Positions 24,764-39,200 of a stretch of DNA of 64,000 bases are shown here, in pieces (the first letter of the stretch is position 1; every line of letters begins with the position of its first letter). The position numbers and the translations under genes were made by a program. The notes below the pieces were generated by a model. It saw nothing but the letters and a program-made list of their open reading frames with translations, made no database searches and was not told the origin of the DNA. This DNA comes from Phalacrocorax aristotelis (Eukaryota > Chordata > Aves > Suliformes > Phalacrocoracidae): NCBI RefSeq assembly GCF_949628215.1, contig NC_134282.1:10352223-10416222 (forward strand). Reading direction: 5' to 3'.

Positions 24764-27700
24764 GTGAGTAACAATGGCATTTTAATTATTTAACTCCACA
24801 CTGCTGTTGGCTAGGGGAGCCAGGAGATGCTGCCCCAGTGTCCCCTTGCTCATACACAGAGCCTAACAAGCATGAAATACTCTAAAGCAAATGCTGCTGT
24901 TGCAGCATTCTGATCTTCAGGTTTAAATAACTTATTTTCTGATACTAGTAAAGCCACGGTAACACAAACATTTTCGATAATCTATATTTCAGTTACACAG
25001 ATATCTACATTTCAAAAGATTCATACTATTACTTTAAAAAGAATATTTTTGTTTTTCAATTATTCTCTATCATCTTCCCCTGCGTGTGTGTGTGTCACTG
25101 TTACACCCTCTATGCCATCAGAAAGAATGAACTAAACTAGCACAAGTCTCATGAAAGAGCTGGGACTTATATACCTCTGGTTGTTGTTGAGAAACAAAGC
25201 AGCCAGAAAGTTAGCAATCTGGTACATTAGTTGGAAGAACAGCTGGTTGATACTAGCTGACATTCAGTCAGTTGATCTGCGAGTCGAAGTTGGTATCTGA
25301 CATACAGAATTTTATCAAAGACTGCTAGCAATGATTTTGCTTTACATGTAATATTCATAACCTATTTATCTTCAAGGATAAGAAGATCAATAAAATGATC
25401 AAGTGAACACAGTCTGTATATAGCAGCACATTAAACAGCTAATGACAAACAGCCATTTGTTACATACAGTGTGCCACCTGAAGTTATTACAAAACACTGC
25501 TTAGAAGCATTGTGCTAAAACAGCACTGGTAAATTCTTTACATGTGTCATTTAAGGCAAGGTAAGGTTACCAGATTAGGTATCATAAATTATTTACTATA
25601 TAATATGTTTCCAAAGTAGTAGACCAAATTAATTTAATATTAAGATTTGCCATCTCTAAATTCCATCACTAGCCTATTTATACAGCTGAAGTTCTCCTCT
25701 CGATTTCTTTGTTTGCCATCACAGCATGCAGATATTCCACCCTGCCAGTTATAGGATGGGTGAATTTTCAGAGGGGTCTACTAAATCCCAAGGAATTAGT
25801 TTTCTGCTGTAGCTGAAATTGTTATGAACTGCAGCTGACAAAGCTGCTAGCCATCAGCAGCTCTGCGACTGACATTTGTCCAGATTTGTTACAGCAACAG
25901 AGCTGTGAGGCACAGATAAACTGCTGTAAAATGAGGACAAAATGCAGCTGCAGCCCAAGGCTGAAGCCATCACCTGCAAGCAGCCTTGCACAGGCCCTGG
26001 CAGCCACACACCCCAATTCCCACACCTCCGGGCTGTGGGTTGGAGCCCAGCTGAGCAGCCCCGGGGCTTGCACCAGCTCCCCTGTGGGAGCTCCCCAGGC
26101 CAGGAGAGCATGAGCAGAATGAATCAGTGGGAAATTTGGTGCAAGTCAAGTTATGGAAAGGTTGCCCACAGCAACCTCAGCACACAACAAGAAGCAGGGC
26201 ATCCCTCTCCAGTCCATATCGCTTCAGTGCACGAGGCAGGACTAAACACAGCCACGACAGAGAGCCCCCATGCCAGAGGAGCCACAGTCAAGACAGGCCA
26301 TTGGCTTCTGTCCATTTTCTTTCCATATATTTTTCACTTAGATACTTTTAAACCATTTCATTGATGTGCCTTGGATTCAGGCTCACTGAATCCATTTCAT
26401 CTTGTTAAGGCTGAAGTATTTTTAATATACTGCTAATGCAATTGTAGCAATAGTTTCAAAAGAATTTTAATTTTGTGGGCAGTGTGAATTAATACTACAG
26501 GTACAAGAGAGAATACAAATGCACAGCTGGTTTGTGATGATTTAGTATATCATCATCATATATTTTTAAATATTTCACAATGCAGCATACAGTTAAGCTC
26601 CAGATCTTTGCAAGTACTGCAGACCATTTTCAACCAAAAGTACTTCAGGGTTTGCTCTCACTATGGCCATACGCTTTCTAGCCATGCTCACAGAAATGTA
26701 ATGTAACCAAGCTTTCCTATCCAAATGTTTACCAAACTTGCATTCATAGTTTCAGTGGAGCACAAACACAAATGTAACCAAAGAACAGAAATAATACAAT
26801 GTGAAGTTTTAAATTAGTCACAGCTAAGCAACCCACTTTGGAACAACATTAAAAATTTCTTTAATATGAGTGCCTAATGTACATATCCAAAAAACTCAAA
26901 GGCTTTCAGGAATTGCATAAAGAATAAAAACATTGAAAAAGTAATTCACTCAACATCAGTAAATATCACTGTTCATTTTCAGACAAAGAAAAAATTAGGT
27001 TTAAAGCATGTGCTTTAATGCCTGTTCCCAGGATCTGAAATCAAGGCTGGATTTAATCTTATGCCTGAGACTCCGAGTCAGAAGTGAAGCTGCTGACATG
27101 CCCATGATGGAGCAGCATCCTTTCCCAGACAGCAGCCTTGTTTCCAGTGTCCCAGTCCATTGGACATCATCCACAGCAGACCATCACCTGCAGTAGCAGA
27201 GCCAGCAGGGCTGAAGCACTGGGGTCAGTAACACAACCAAAGAGCCTTGACAGACCTAAAACTGAACCCAAGCTTGCTTATTAGAGCATCCTTTTACCTT
27301 TTATTTTCCTTCTATACAAGCCAAGCATTAATAGTGAAATATTTCAATAGGTCTCACTCACAATATTACAAGCCCATCTCGTCAGTCTTATTTGCTTGCA
27401 CTGACATCCTTTAAATAGCACTCTGAAAAGTTAATGCTATGAGGTGATCTTTGGCACTATGTATACCTGAAAATTAGGCCAGTTACAGCCTAAATAATTT
27501 CACAAGCCCAGTTGTACCAATCATGGCACTCCACAGGGCAGGCTTTGCCTCTGTAAGCTTTCACTGACAGCTGAGGGTGGAAGCATTGCTGTCCTTCTCA
27601 CAAATTGTTCTCAGATCATCTTTTATTTAGATCAAAAAGCAAACAGCACTTACTTTAGTAGGTTTTATATTTAGAAATAAAGGTTGGGTAGCTTAGCAAA

Positions 27701-30700
27701 ATATGCCTCTACTAGAAGCAGTCATTTCAGAGACCACTGAATGAAGGAGGCTGGTTCACATTCTCTGGGGCTGCAGCAGACCCAGCTCATCTGAGTCAGT
27801 GCTCTCGGGAACTCACTGGGAGTGTCCCAGAAAGCAGGATGACTGTATACAATATACACACCCATAGTTTAATGCACTGAAGTACACTTTAGCATGTCTG
27901 AGAAAAGGCATGGAAAATAGGCTAAATGATTTAGTTCTATGTTTGCTCCCACTAAATGCTCCCCTCTGACCACTATGTCTCTTTTAATTGTAAAATGAAT
28001 TTGCTCTGCCAGCAAACCCAGTTCGGCTGGGGAAAGCCTTCTGCTTCATTTGCTCTTTCTGATTCTCATCAGTTTCCGGGTCAGCAGTTCATTTTCTAAA
28101 GGTCACCGGCATGCATACCTAACACACAATTTCATTCATTACAGTGAAGGAATGTTTTTCTTTCAAGACAACATAGCTGATGGAATTAATTTTTCGTGAT
28201 CTGTCACATACAAAATTTTAATGACAAATACAACTGCAGATGCCAAGGGAAAGATTCAATACCATGCAGTAACATGTTTTCCTAAAATAAACAATACAAA
28301 ACTGTATTATTAAAAACACAGTTTTGCATGTTCTCCTAAAACATCAGGTAGCATTGAAAGAACCAATGCTATTCCTTGTAGAGTTTCTGCACAGGTAGGG
28401 GCTCTTCAGGCTTTTCATTGGCTAGCCTGAATGGTACAACAGTAAAATTGCACCTTATACCACACTAAGAGTACAACTGCTTCTTATCCTTGTAAATATA
28501 TGAAATATGTAATACAAAGTCTAATAAACACAAGGTCTAGTTTCTAAAACATGCTTTCTGTTTCATTAGGATGATATCAGGAATTTAAGCACCAGTGCCC
28601 AAGCAGGACAATAAGTAGCCATCAGCAGAAGTAACCTTTTACACAGGCAAATTCTTCCTTTAGGTAAATTAGCAAACAGGTAGTTTTGCTGTGCATGGCA
28701 CTCACACATGCAGACAGCAAGCAGTTGTGTGTCTGGCCTAGACCTAGCAGCCACGATCTCTCTGCACCTCAGAGCCAGGCTGGTGGGGCTGCCCCAAGGA
28801 AGGGGGTCCAGCAGAGCAGATCCTGGGCTGCTACCATCCCCAGGAACAGGCAGCTCCTCCGTTACCCAAGGAAGACGTGAGCACTCATGCAGCATCAGAG
28901 ATGGTGGGCGCAGGGCTCTGCATGCCCCCTCGTGCCTGGTGAGGGTCCCCTGTGGGCACCAGACGCCCCTCTCAGCTCCCAGCCAGTCAGCAAGAACAAA
29001 AAAAGATTATACTTATTTAACACAGCTTCAAGAATAGTTTGAAAACATTTGTTTTATTAATTTCCCTTTCATTTAGTTAGGGAGATAAATTGTCTTGCCA
29101 CCATGTTACCTGCTTGCTTCTATGTTTGCTACGTTGCAAGCTGCAGAACTGTTTGATGGCAAACATTTTACAAGGTAGAGTAATTTATGTGAGGCTTTTT
29201 TACTCTCTGCATGTTATAGCTGCAGCAAGGCAGCACCAAGGCATTACTACCCCCACTTTAATTGTGTCCCTGTGTATCAGGAGAGTTAAGTATATTTGAT
29301 GATTCCTTCTAAAATACCCATTGCTGCCAAACAGACGTGAATGATTAAGATTTATCCTCTCATACTGAGTCTGACCATCCCCTTGTGCCCTGGGTAAGCA
29401 GGACCACAATTTGAAATAGTAGCTAAAAAGCTGCATAAAAATATTTAAAATAAAGTATTCCTAAATATTTGCATACATAGTCACACCAGCCATTACATGG
29501 CTGGAACTCAGCACAGCCTTCAGTCCATCAGGCAGCAATAATTAACTCTAATGGCAAAACCACACACACCATTTGTGTACCAATTCCCACTGCTGCAGTC
29601 CCAACCTGCTCCATGGGCTCTTGTGCGACAGCAACTGGAACAAATGATGTAGTGGCAAATGCAGCTATACCGAAATTTTTGGCGTTTGGAAACTTAAAGT
29701 TATACAGTATATGGTGAATGCGCTGCATTAACACGTAACACACAGAGTACTCACATTCACCAAGCAACAGCCTTCTTACTCTCAACTCCACAGGGCAAAG
29801 CTCTGCTGCAAACCACCTGGCTGGCAGGAAGAGAGCTGGCTCAGGGCAGCACCAGCCTTCACAGCTACAAGTTCATTTTACTTGTTCTGTCTTATTTTAG
29901 CTTGGTACCTCACTTTTTTATTGTAAGATCTCTCCATTTCCTCTCATTGATTTATCTTCCCTTTTTATCCTTGAGCTTCCAGACACAAAACGTTCCATAA
30001 GTATTTTACTTGGTGAAATGCAGGGGAGAAAGTTTTGATCATATAAAATTTGCTTATTCTTTCAAAATTTCATTCAGAGAGTTTGTTGCAAATAATTCTT
30101 TGATGTAACCTTTATGAATTTCTCCCTCTTTAGTATCATATTTCATTTTTAAAATAATTTCAGCTAATATGTGTACATAAATATATCCCTTTTCTATTTT
30201 TAAGGATTTTTAGTCAAAATACCAATTATTATTTCTATTTTCTAAAACCAGAGGAGTACCAAAGGTTAGGAGGTAAGAAACCTGCAACCCTTTTAGGTGT
30301 CTATGTGTCTCTTCGGCAATAACTGTTGGTGGATTTTTTACAGGGAGTCTCCATACCATAAACAACTTCACACATTATCTTCCCCAGGTATCATATGTTC
30401 TTGGAGCTTTGGATGTCCCCCAGCAACATGCAGTGCACAACACATTTAACCTGCCAGTATGTCAGCACTGCGGCTTCACTAAAAGTTTCCTGCTTCTTCA
30501 TAATTAATGTAGACCTTTTAACTTACACATTTATTGCTTAGTGTTTTCAGAAAGAACACCCACATACTTTCAGCCAAAATTCTTTGGGTATAAACTTAAT
30601 ACAAAATATGCAGTGCTGTTTTGCTAATCCAAGTGGTGGAATCATTGTTCTGAAATAGAATGAAAGTCAGCATCCCAGCCAGGTGCAGCGCTTTGCTTCC

Positions 30701-33700
30701 TTAGCAGATAAAATGGCCAGACCCTAATACGCGTGCATTTCAGACACATCAGACAAACAAACAGCACACGCTACTCCAAACCAAAGGAGCACACACCTGA
30801 GACTAACCAGAGCCTTCCACATCATCTGCCCAATGATCTCCTCACTTGTCCACACAGCCAGGACTTGAATATTCCTGAGGACTTTGTCCATTACACACTG
30901 CCCATGACATGGTGCAGACCAAGAGGTGGGTGCGAGGGAGAGGGACCCCTGTGCCCACAGGGGCTGCCCAGCCTCCTCCTTGCCCATGCACCCACCACAG
31001 GAGGGAGAGCCAGAAGCAGCATCCCTTGGGAAAGGGAGATTCCTCACCCTGTCCCAGGTACCACAAGACACACAACACACATGGTATGGATACTGACAAT
31101 GTCAGGAACTTCTCATCCTCACCTGACACTCCCTGCACCTGTATTTTGGAAAATAAAGTGAAGTACAGGACTCTGCTGACCAGAACTAGTCCAAGAAACT
31201 TGTTTCATATGTGTTACTGACCACTCCAGGCAGGGTCAGGTGTAAGACTGACACACATATTAATTGTAACCAAACCCAGAAGCTGATAAATATCCAGGCA
31301 AGCAAACAAATATCAATTGCTCTCCACTCAGTGAATGAGCCAAGCAAGTGCAATTTCATTTCTAACCTCATGTCCCTCAGTAAGACCTAATGGGCACAAA
31401 TGGAGAGAATCTGTTTCTGATTTACTGTCTCCCCCTCCAAAAGATATGAGTATATGGCCAAGCCTCCAGCTGATGGACACAAGATAAGACCCCTCACACA
31501 GGCACCAAGCAGCTCTTCACACTACTGTGCAGACCAGTACAATGTGGACCCACTTCCTTAAATACAGCTTCTGATTATTTTTTTCCCCTCTAAGATTATG
31601 CTGTTCATGTTAAGGACCAAATACCTCCCTGGCAGACAGTGGGCACATTACCCTCCAACCTGTTTCTGCATGATCTGGTTTCTGAGGAATGAATAACCCC
31701 CAAAACCTCGCACTGCCCCGAGCAGTGCCTACAGGTGGAGAGGAGTGTGTTCTGCCTGCCAATGCACCGGGGTGAGGGAGCAGCCACTGAGGATGTGGAT
31801 CATAGCAGGTGCCCAGTGCTTAAAGAGCTGGAGGCCCTGGGGGTCAGATCCTGGAGATCCTGACACAGACACCAGGCAGGGAAGGCCATGAATGGGGTGC
31901 CGGGACTGCAGAGTGCCATTCTGCATCCCGCACGGAGCATGGCTGGGGCAGGGGGAATAACACGCATAGGGAAACACTCTCAGGAAAGGGAGGAGAGGCT
32001 TTCCCTGTAGCTGGTCTTTCTCTCCTCACCAGTCTATGCTTCCAAGTGTCACAAAATATTTTTGCCTCTAATCAACCATGAAAACCTGTTTCTAGATAAT
32101 AATTTCATTTTCATCTTTGGTTGCATTTGGAAGAGGATGATTTAAAGTAATGATCACAAACCAGCAAGAAATCCCTGGCCTGACTTCTAGAACAACTTTG
32201 CCTAATGTGTATAATAACATTTTGTTCATTTTGTTTTTAGTTTTTCCGGATTTGCTCAAAATTATCCCTGCAAGTATCCACGTTAGTGTCATTCTCTTCT
32301 GTACGGTACTGATCGTCTTTGCTCTGGTGGGAGCAGGTTTCTTCATGTTCAATGCTTTTGGCAGCCCTTATGAAACTCTGCATGGCCCCATTGGCTTGTA
32401 CCTCTGGAGTTTCATCGCATGTAAGTACCACTACACCCTTGGCCTATCAGACTAAGGCCTGTTCATATTTGCTACTTATGATGGCTACTATTTATTGACA
32501 TAGGAGACTGTACTAGGGACCGTGGCTGCATTGACTCTAAACTGGCAAAATAAAGCTAGGCAGAAAGGTAGATGACTTTGCTGTAACAAAACATGTGTTT
32601 TCCAAACTGGAGCTAGGAATGAAAATGCTGAAATCTATGAGGGTGGGCAGTGGGACAGGTACAGGCACAGGCAGCTCTGGTGCCCCCAGCCCTTTCTCTG
32701 TAAGCTGGCAGGAAAAGGGGATGGTGCCCACAAGCCCTGGGGTCACATCCCAGACACACAGCACACAGTCAGAACAAAGAATCACACCAGAGTGGAGAAA
32801 CAGGGGTGACGAGGGGCGGGACACCCAAACCGAAAAAAAGTCAGTCATGCAACTTCTTGTATTCACCAAGACAGGAGGTTTCCAGTTGTGTGAGATCACC
32901 ACTTACACCAGCAAGACTTCCTCAAGGAAGGAAGTAATTGAGAAGGAAAGAGGGAGAGGCTGACAGTAACTCCCTGTAAAAGTGGTCTCTGAAAAAAATC
33001 CACTACCAACAGGGATAATGAACCATCCCTGTCCCTCTGCCACTTACAGAAATGGTAAAACCCATTCGCTGTGCCGCCAGCTTGGCTGACAAGATGATGT
33101 ACCATTATTTTACAAGGTATTACATATTGCAATCATAATATAATAAAGGACTTAAGTACATATGTATCTTTAAAGATCCAGACAGTTCAGTTATGTTCAA
33201 TGGGACCATGAGAAGCCTAAAGCTGAAAAAGAGCACAGACATTTTGCTGGATCACCGCTTTAAAGCAGCCATGCTAAATATTATGGGTCCTAAACCAAAT
33301 TCAATTTTAAAAAGCTTACCACTTTCAATAGCTGGTGCCTTGGATTATGAAAATAATCCCTGTTAAAGCTAAGTTACAGTGGCCATAATAACATTATGAA
33401 TATGGCATTCGGTTGTGATGTGTATCACTTGGCCTTGCTTCAGGGATTGCTGAGATAATGAGCATCTTTCCCTCCATTTCAGGTTCCTGTGGTTGCCTCA
33501 TCATGATTCTCTTCTCTTCAGAAGTGAAAATCCATCACCTTTCAGAGAAAATAGCTAATTTCAAAGAGGGAAGTTTCACATTCAAGACTCACAGTGAACA
33601 GTTTGCAAATTCGTTCTGGATCATCCTGGTTTGCTCCCTGGTGCACTTCCTGAATGCCTTTTTGATACGACTTGCTGGATTTGAATTTCCCTTTTCAAAA

Positions 33701-33748
33701 CCAAAAGATTCAGGGACAACCATTGGAGCAGTTGACCTGATGTATTAG
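24511..33748 (+). CDS. CLRN1: Clarin-1, three coding exons, complete
   Basis: Clarin-1 is a four-pass membrane glycoprotein of the tetraspan claudin/PMP22-like group. It is needed in hair-cell bundles and synapses and in photoreceptors; human mutations cause Usher syndrome type 3A. Exons 24511-24763, 32241-32420 and 33483-33748 join in frame to 232 residues, the same as the human protein. Membrane segments lie at about residues 8-30, 96-122, 132-157 and 186-208. N48 in the NAT sequon matches the known human glycosylation site (N48). The ending GAVDLMY resembles human AADLMY. The start has a near-ideal GCCACCATG context and there is no in-frame ATG upstream. No disruption was seen. Confidence 0.97.
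24764..32240. other. CLRN1 intron 1
   Basis: A 7.5-kb AT-rich intron. I saw no exon that would fit alternative clarin isoforms, and no transposon. A short TG run occurs near 25085. Open frames are short and unrecognised. Confidence 0.7.
32241..32420 (+). CDS. CLRN1: CLRN1 coding exon 2
   Basis: Exactly 180 bases, from a TTTTTAG acceptor to a GCAT|GTAAGT donor. It encodes FFPDLLKIIPASIHVSVILF, the second membrane segment, the FNAFGSPYETLHGPIGLYLW loop and the start of the third membrane segment. Confidence 0.96.
32421..33482. other. CLRN1 intron 2
   Basis: About 1.06 kb of ordinary intron. A short GGTACAGGCACAGGCA direct repeat near 32655 is the only local repetition noted. Confidence 0.7.
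33483..33748 (+). CDS. CLRN1: CLRN1 coding exon 3
   Basis: From a TTTCAG acceptor to TAG at 33746-33748. It encodes SCGCLIMILFSSEVKIHHLS, the intracellular-side loop, the fourth membrane segment and the C-terminus. The split codon at the junction gives Cys145 where the human protein has Gly. Confidence 0.96.
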
Positions 33749-34064
33749 AATTACATAATTTAAGAACATTTAAAGCAGAGAGGTTCATCACTACTACATT
33801 CAGCAACCACCAGATGTACTAAGTTGTAGATGATTAGCTCTAAAGAAATTAAGAAAGTCAAGGTTTCAAATAAGTGTCAATATGGCATATGCAGTAAACA
33901 AAAGAAGGCATACTATTTGGAAAGGTCTAGATCAAAATATCCTCTCTTTCTTGGGGTAAGACTTTACAAAGACATTTTCTTTTTTTCCAGTAAGCTATTT
34001 GAAAAGTAGCTGGTACGAAGAAAACTAGGAATATCAATAACATTGAACTGGACCTGGAAAGTAC

Positions 34065-34070
34065 AATAAA
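34065..34070 (+). terminator. Putative CLRN1 polyadenylation signal
   Basis: AATAAA lies about 317 bases after the CLRN1 stop codon, the first canonical signal I found in the 3' flank. Use is inferred from position only. Confidence 0.5.
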
Positions 34071-36189
34071 TGGGTTGCAATAGAGGCACACACTATCACC
34101 AGCAGCATTTTCACCCTTTAGCCCTTATGAAAGCAGGGATACAGTTGTTACCACATCAGGGTAGCTGATAACAAGGACACCCAGCAGATCTACAAGCATC
34201 AAACAATAGAAAGAGAAACATACGGCCTTTGCTCATAACACACACCAGGCCCTGTCCCAAAAGCACAACGCTGAGAAGCAGCATAGCACTATAGCAAGTG
34301 CTTGCAGGACAGTCCCAAAAGCCCTCATTTCCCTGTGCGATCGCACTAACTGGGGACTTAATGATCTTGGTTAAAAAGATGACCACATCAAAGCAGGATG
34401 TAGCTGAGATGCCAGATACTCCCTCCTGCTTGCCTAAGGGAGGCAGCCTGCCTTAGTGCTGCCAAACAATACCTCTGCAACACACCACGGCAAAGAGCAT
34501 TTCCCAGAGCAAAGCGACAGAAATGCAAACCAGACACCCTTCACATTGCGCTGCATCCTCCCAAAGCCCCACGGTCAGAAACACAAGGAACCCGACCTAG
34601 AAAACAGCCCTGCAAACTCTCTCTCATCAAATCATACCAATAAGCAAAATCAAAACCTTTGGCAAAAAGCAGCAATGGAATAGACAGGCTTACAAGTCTC
34701 AACAGAGACTGATGAAGAAACATATGAGGTTCTCTACCTCAAGGCATGCAGGAAGCCAGAATGCACAAATATATCAGCCCTTGCACTCTTAACTTGTGGA
34801 AGTCAGTTAAAACAACAGCCCACTCATCCCAGGTACAGCTACAGCAGCCCCGTTACATACAGAGAAATCAAATGAGCATTATGCCACCAAACACTACCTC
34901 CACAGGATTACGTGGGTGCCTTAGAGATAAGATGCTCCTCAGAGGACACAGAAACTACATTCAGAGCAAACACAAGAGAGCCACAGAGGCAACAGCCACT
35001 GCACCAGCAGCCCATTCACCTGCAGGGGCTGCAGTCTGCTTCTGCACAGCTGCAGGTGGGGAGCAATCCCACCCAGCATCCCTCGAGTCACCTGTGATGA
35101 AAGCTAGGCCCAGGTACCTGTTAGGACTTGCCTCTGAAAACTATATGCTTCAAGTTCCAGCAACTTGCAGGATGACCTCTTTGGCATTTATGCTAGATTT
35201 TATACTTCTACTATGAATGGCAAAATATTGCTGGGTTTTTTTGTAAAAGGTTTGTCAGCTATACCCCTATTCCACAAACCCTTTCACAAAGCAGCTCTGC
35301 CTCCCCACACTGTACCATATATTCCTAGGTTGTAATAATGTGTAAGAGCTACTGCAAGTTGCCATGATGCCCAATTTTTTCCATCATTTTATTCTTAGTT
35401 AATATGCATATTCTTCTTAATGTTAATGTATCTTCTTAATGCAAAAATTGTATTACATCTCATGGTATTGTTTAGTATACAGCAAATAATGAGAAGTAAT
35501 GTTTTGTCCCTCTTGATCCTGGTGTTTCATGAAGCTGCTCTGCTTTGCAGCTCTGTAGCAGCTTTGGCAATTGGCAGTGTACAGGATCGGACATAGAGAC
35601 CACTGATGTGTGTGTCTTTCTAAGAGTGATCCTTGCCAGTCCTGAAGAAGGAGCTGACCCATATTGTAAAATACAGAGTTGCACAGGCCTGTCTCAGCAC
35701 AGAAGATAAACCCGTTCCCGTCCCTTTTGCTGTACAAGAGAGAGCAGCCCCTGACTCAGGGTTCGGGCATTTTCATGAGGGATCACCTTGCAAAGAGCCC
35801 AGCTCCACCACTCCCCTCACATCCCGTCCCATCCCACTCACAAGCATGAGGCCAGCTGCTATTTTCATTTGTATCCAGTTCCCAAGGCCAACATAACAAC
35901 TTCTTAGCAAAATAAAATTTAGACAATATTTGTGTTTGACCAGCTGAAAGTAACAGTGAGACCAAGCGTGACCTGCTCAGCTCACGCTCCTGGATGAGCA
36001 CCAGCACCTCCTCACTGGCTCACTTGTAATCCATAACCATCAGCTGAAGAAATTTTGCCCGGTTTAATTTTTAGACTAACATGTTTCATGATTTAAAAAA
36101 CAACAAAATTTGTATAGTGAGGGGAAGTCTATAAATATATTTTGAAGGTTCTTGAAAAATCTGATTTTTTCCTACCCTAATAAAAAGTT

Positions 36190-36282
36190 AGTATGCATGT
36201 GTGTCTGTATGTGTGTGTGTGCATGCAGTGTGCATAAATCAAAATATATATATAGTGTGTGTATATATATATACACAAGAGT
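36190..36282. repeat. Compound TG/TA microsatellite
   Basis: Alternating TG runs (around 36190-36235) pass into TA runs (36244-36280) with a TGTGTGTATATATATATACA core. Likely length-variable. No gene is attached. Confidence 0.85.
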
Positions 36283-39200
36283 GTGTACCAGGCTTAGACC
36301 GCTGGCCCTCAATGCTGATGTAGGGGTGAACAAGAGGAGCATCGTGTTGCAGATGTGGAGCTCACCGTGCCCTCTGGACCTGTATTCCACCCACTGCTGT
36401 GACTGCCCTGAGCAGGGTTCCTGGAGGTCTCACTGCTGGTTCCCATAGCGGACCTTTCTAAAGCATATCCACCTTAACAGGTTTTGTTGTCAAAGTTACT
36501 ACCCTAAGCAGAGATCTTTTATCATTTAGAAACAGAGTGAACAACACACTTAGTTGATGCCCCTGCAACAGCAGGAGCAATACACCCACACTGAAATCTG
36601 TAGACTGGGTTCCATAAAGTGCAACCAAGAAACGACACACCTCAGCAAGACCCCATGGTATGGAGCAGTTCAGGCAGTAGTACAGCCATGCTAATGACAA
36701 ACCCTGCAGCCAGATGCCCTACAGCTGGGCCCCGGGAGCGCTGGGCCAAAGGATGCCTCCCCCACTGCTTGACACGGGAGGGAAGCTCAGCACCAGCTGC
36801 AGCTGCAGAAATGCCAGCGCCGCTGCCCCAGCGAGGAGTCTTTCCTCTGTGAGTTATCACAGAGCTGAGATTGTCTAGGGAAGAAGTTAATTAAGCTTCA
36901 CAGCTTCATCTCTGACATCTCAAAGCATTTACCTACATCATGAAGAAGTCAGGAGAGGTCTGTGCCAAAGCCTTGTTGAGGCAAGTGGGAGTTTCTCCCC
37001 CTGGGCCAATATTTACTTGTCTCAAAGGGCTTTGATATCTGGAGGTGGAAGCTGCCATGGAAATGCAAAGTTTCATTAACTTCTTAACTGCGTTATTTTT
37101 GCTGTCAGTGGCGTTACTGTCGGAGGCTGGGAGGCGCTGGTCTGTGTCCCCTCCAGCATTGTGGTGGCACATGGATGGGAGTGTTGCTCAGCCGCCATCA
37201 TCCCAAGGTTGGACTTCATCCCCTCCCCAGGGGGGCACCAGGCAGGCAGGCAAACAGCCCAGCATGGACGGAGGTGGGAAAAGGGGCGAGGGGAACCAGC
37301 CCCTCTGGGGGCCAGAACGGGGTGGTGTAGACACTGCATGTGGCTGAGGGATGGGGTGTCTTAGGCCATGTCCTCCCTCTGGTTTTCCAGACCAACTGCT
37401 GAACCAGGTAGGGGTTTCTGCCTCTCCACCCTGCAGCCTCAACCCAGGCTGTTTGGTGTCCTGCTGCCTGCATTTGTCATCACCACCAGCACTGAGAAAA
37501 TGTGTGGGCTTGATGGGAAAAAACACATTTCAGTCTGGCATTCTGCAGGAAGAAACAAAGTCAAGGACATTATTGACAGGATGATGGAAAATATGAAAGC
37601 AAGGTCCAGGGCACTGTTCCCCATCACAACTACTCTGACGTTTCACCTGATGTCCCCACAGCTCACTGGGAAGTGGTCTGCATGGCAGGGGAGAGGCAGG
37701 TAATGACACTTGCAGTCATTCCTCAGGACCTCATCTTCAAACGGTATCAGCGCTCAGACACACCTAACGCTGCTCCTTGCTTGGTTGTGCTCAGACACTC
37801 ACTGAAAACCCCTTTGCATGCTGTCCACCTCATGATGGAGAGTGAAGACGCTGTGGCACCCCCAACACCTGCCCACCCCACGCTTACCATTTCAAATGGC
37901 TTGTGGTGGGTCACAGAGAGGTAGGCACCATGGGATGAGAGCAGGAGGGATCAAAGGACTGCTGGCTTTTGCAACACCAGCAGTTACATGGGTTTAATTC
38001 CTTGGTGGAGACTGTTAAAAACACCAAGAACAAAGGGAAATAAAGGGACAAGTGAAGAAACATTACAGCAAGACATGTGCTGTTGCAGTGCTATCAACCA
38101 AATAGAAGCTATACCATGTCCTTGGCAAGGTAAAGCATGGTACCATCACCCCATTTATTTTGATGCATCTTCACTGATTGCTGTCAGTGAGGAGCATCTC
38201 ACATCTCACCCCTGGCTCCCCAGCGCTGCTCAGACGAAGAAGGGACTGGAGGGTCGATTTGACCCATCTTTGCATTATCCAGGTGCTGAGCCTCTTCTCT
38301 ACCAACACGAAGCCCCCTCAAGGTGTGGGCAGAGCCCACGGCCCCTGACCCTGGGTGCCCTGCGTACGAGCAGAGGACTGGCACGAGGGAGGGCACTGAG
38401 CCTGTTCACTCCATGACACTAGAGGGGTTAAAGCAGATGTGGTGCCTTCAAAGTGCCAAAGCCCCCAGTGCTTCAACACCCAGAGCAGGTTTCCCACAGC
38501 ATGTCCTCACCCAAAGCTCCTCTGTGTCCCTGGTGCAATCCGAGCCTTGCCCAAGGGAGCTAGTGCCTGGTCCTAGCAATGGCCAGCTCTGCAGAGCCAG
38601 GTTCATTGTCCTCTGCCATAAAATACCCAAATCTTGTGAAGTCTCCAAATCTGGAAAGGCAGCTTGTCTCACACTCTGATTTGATCTCTTTTATTCTATT
38701 TGCAAATCTATAGGGAAGAGCTAATAACAAATCGATTCATGAGGTAAACCAGTGTTTATCAGAGAAGGAAGGACTGACTGATTTTCCAGGTCAAACTCCT
38801 TTTGTGCCAGCATGCATCCTTGGGAGGCAATTAAATTAGGCAGGGATACACTCGAGTATGCTTTGCCATGACAGCCCAGCTCCTATGGGGCATCTTTATT
38901 TCTAGCCTAATTCAGTTCTTAGGGCTCAAAAACACAACTCCCACTGACTGCAGTGGGAATTGTCCTCTGCTCCCCATACCCAGGAACATGTAAGGGAGAA
39001 GAAAAAGGTAGCTCTAACTGTGTTTGATTATCCCCATTTACAAGCACTCTGACCGCCACGACCATTGGTAGCACGGTGGTGCAGAGCTGCTGCCACAAAG
39101 CCTCTCCCGTGCACAGAGTTTCTGTGCGAGAACTCTCGCCCCATGAGCACAAGGTGGTGCTCACACCTGCACGCTCAGCACGACGCTCCCACCTGGCTGT

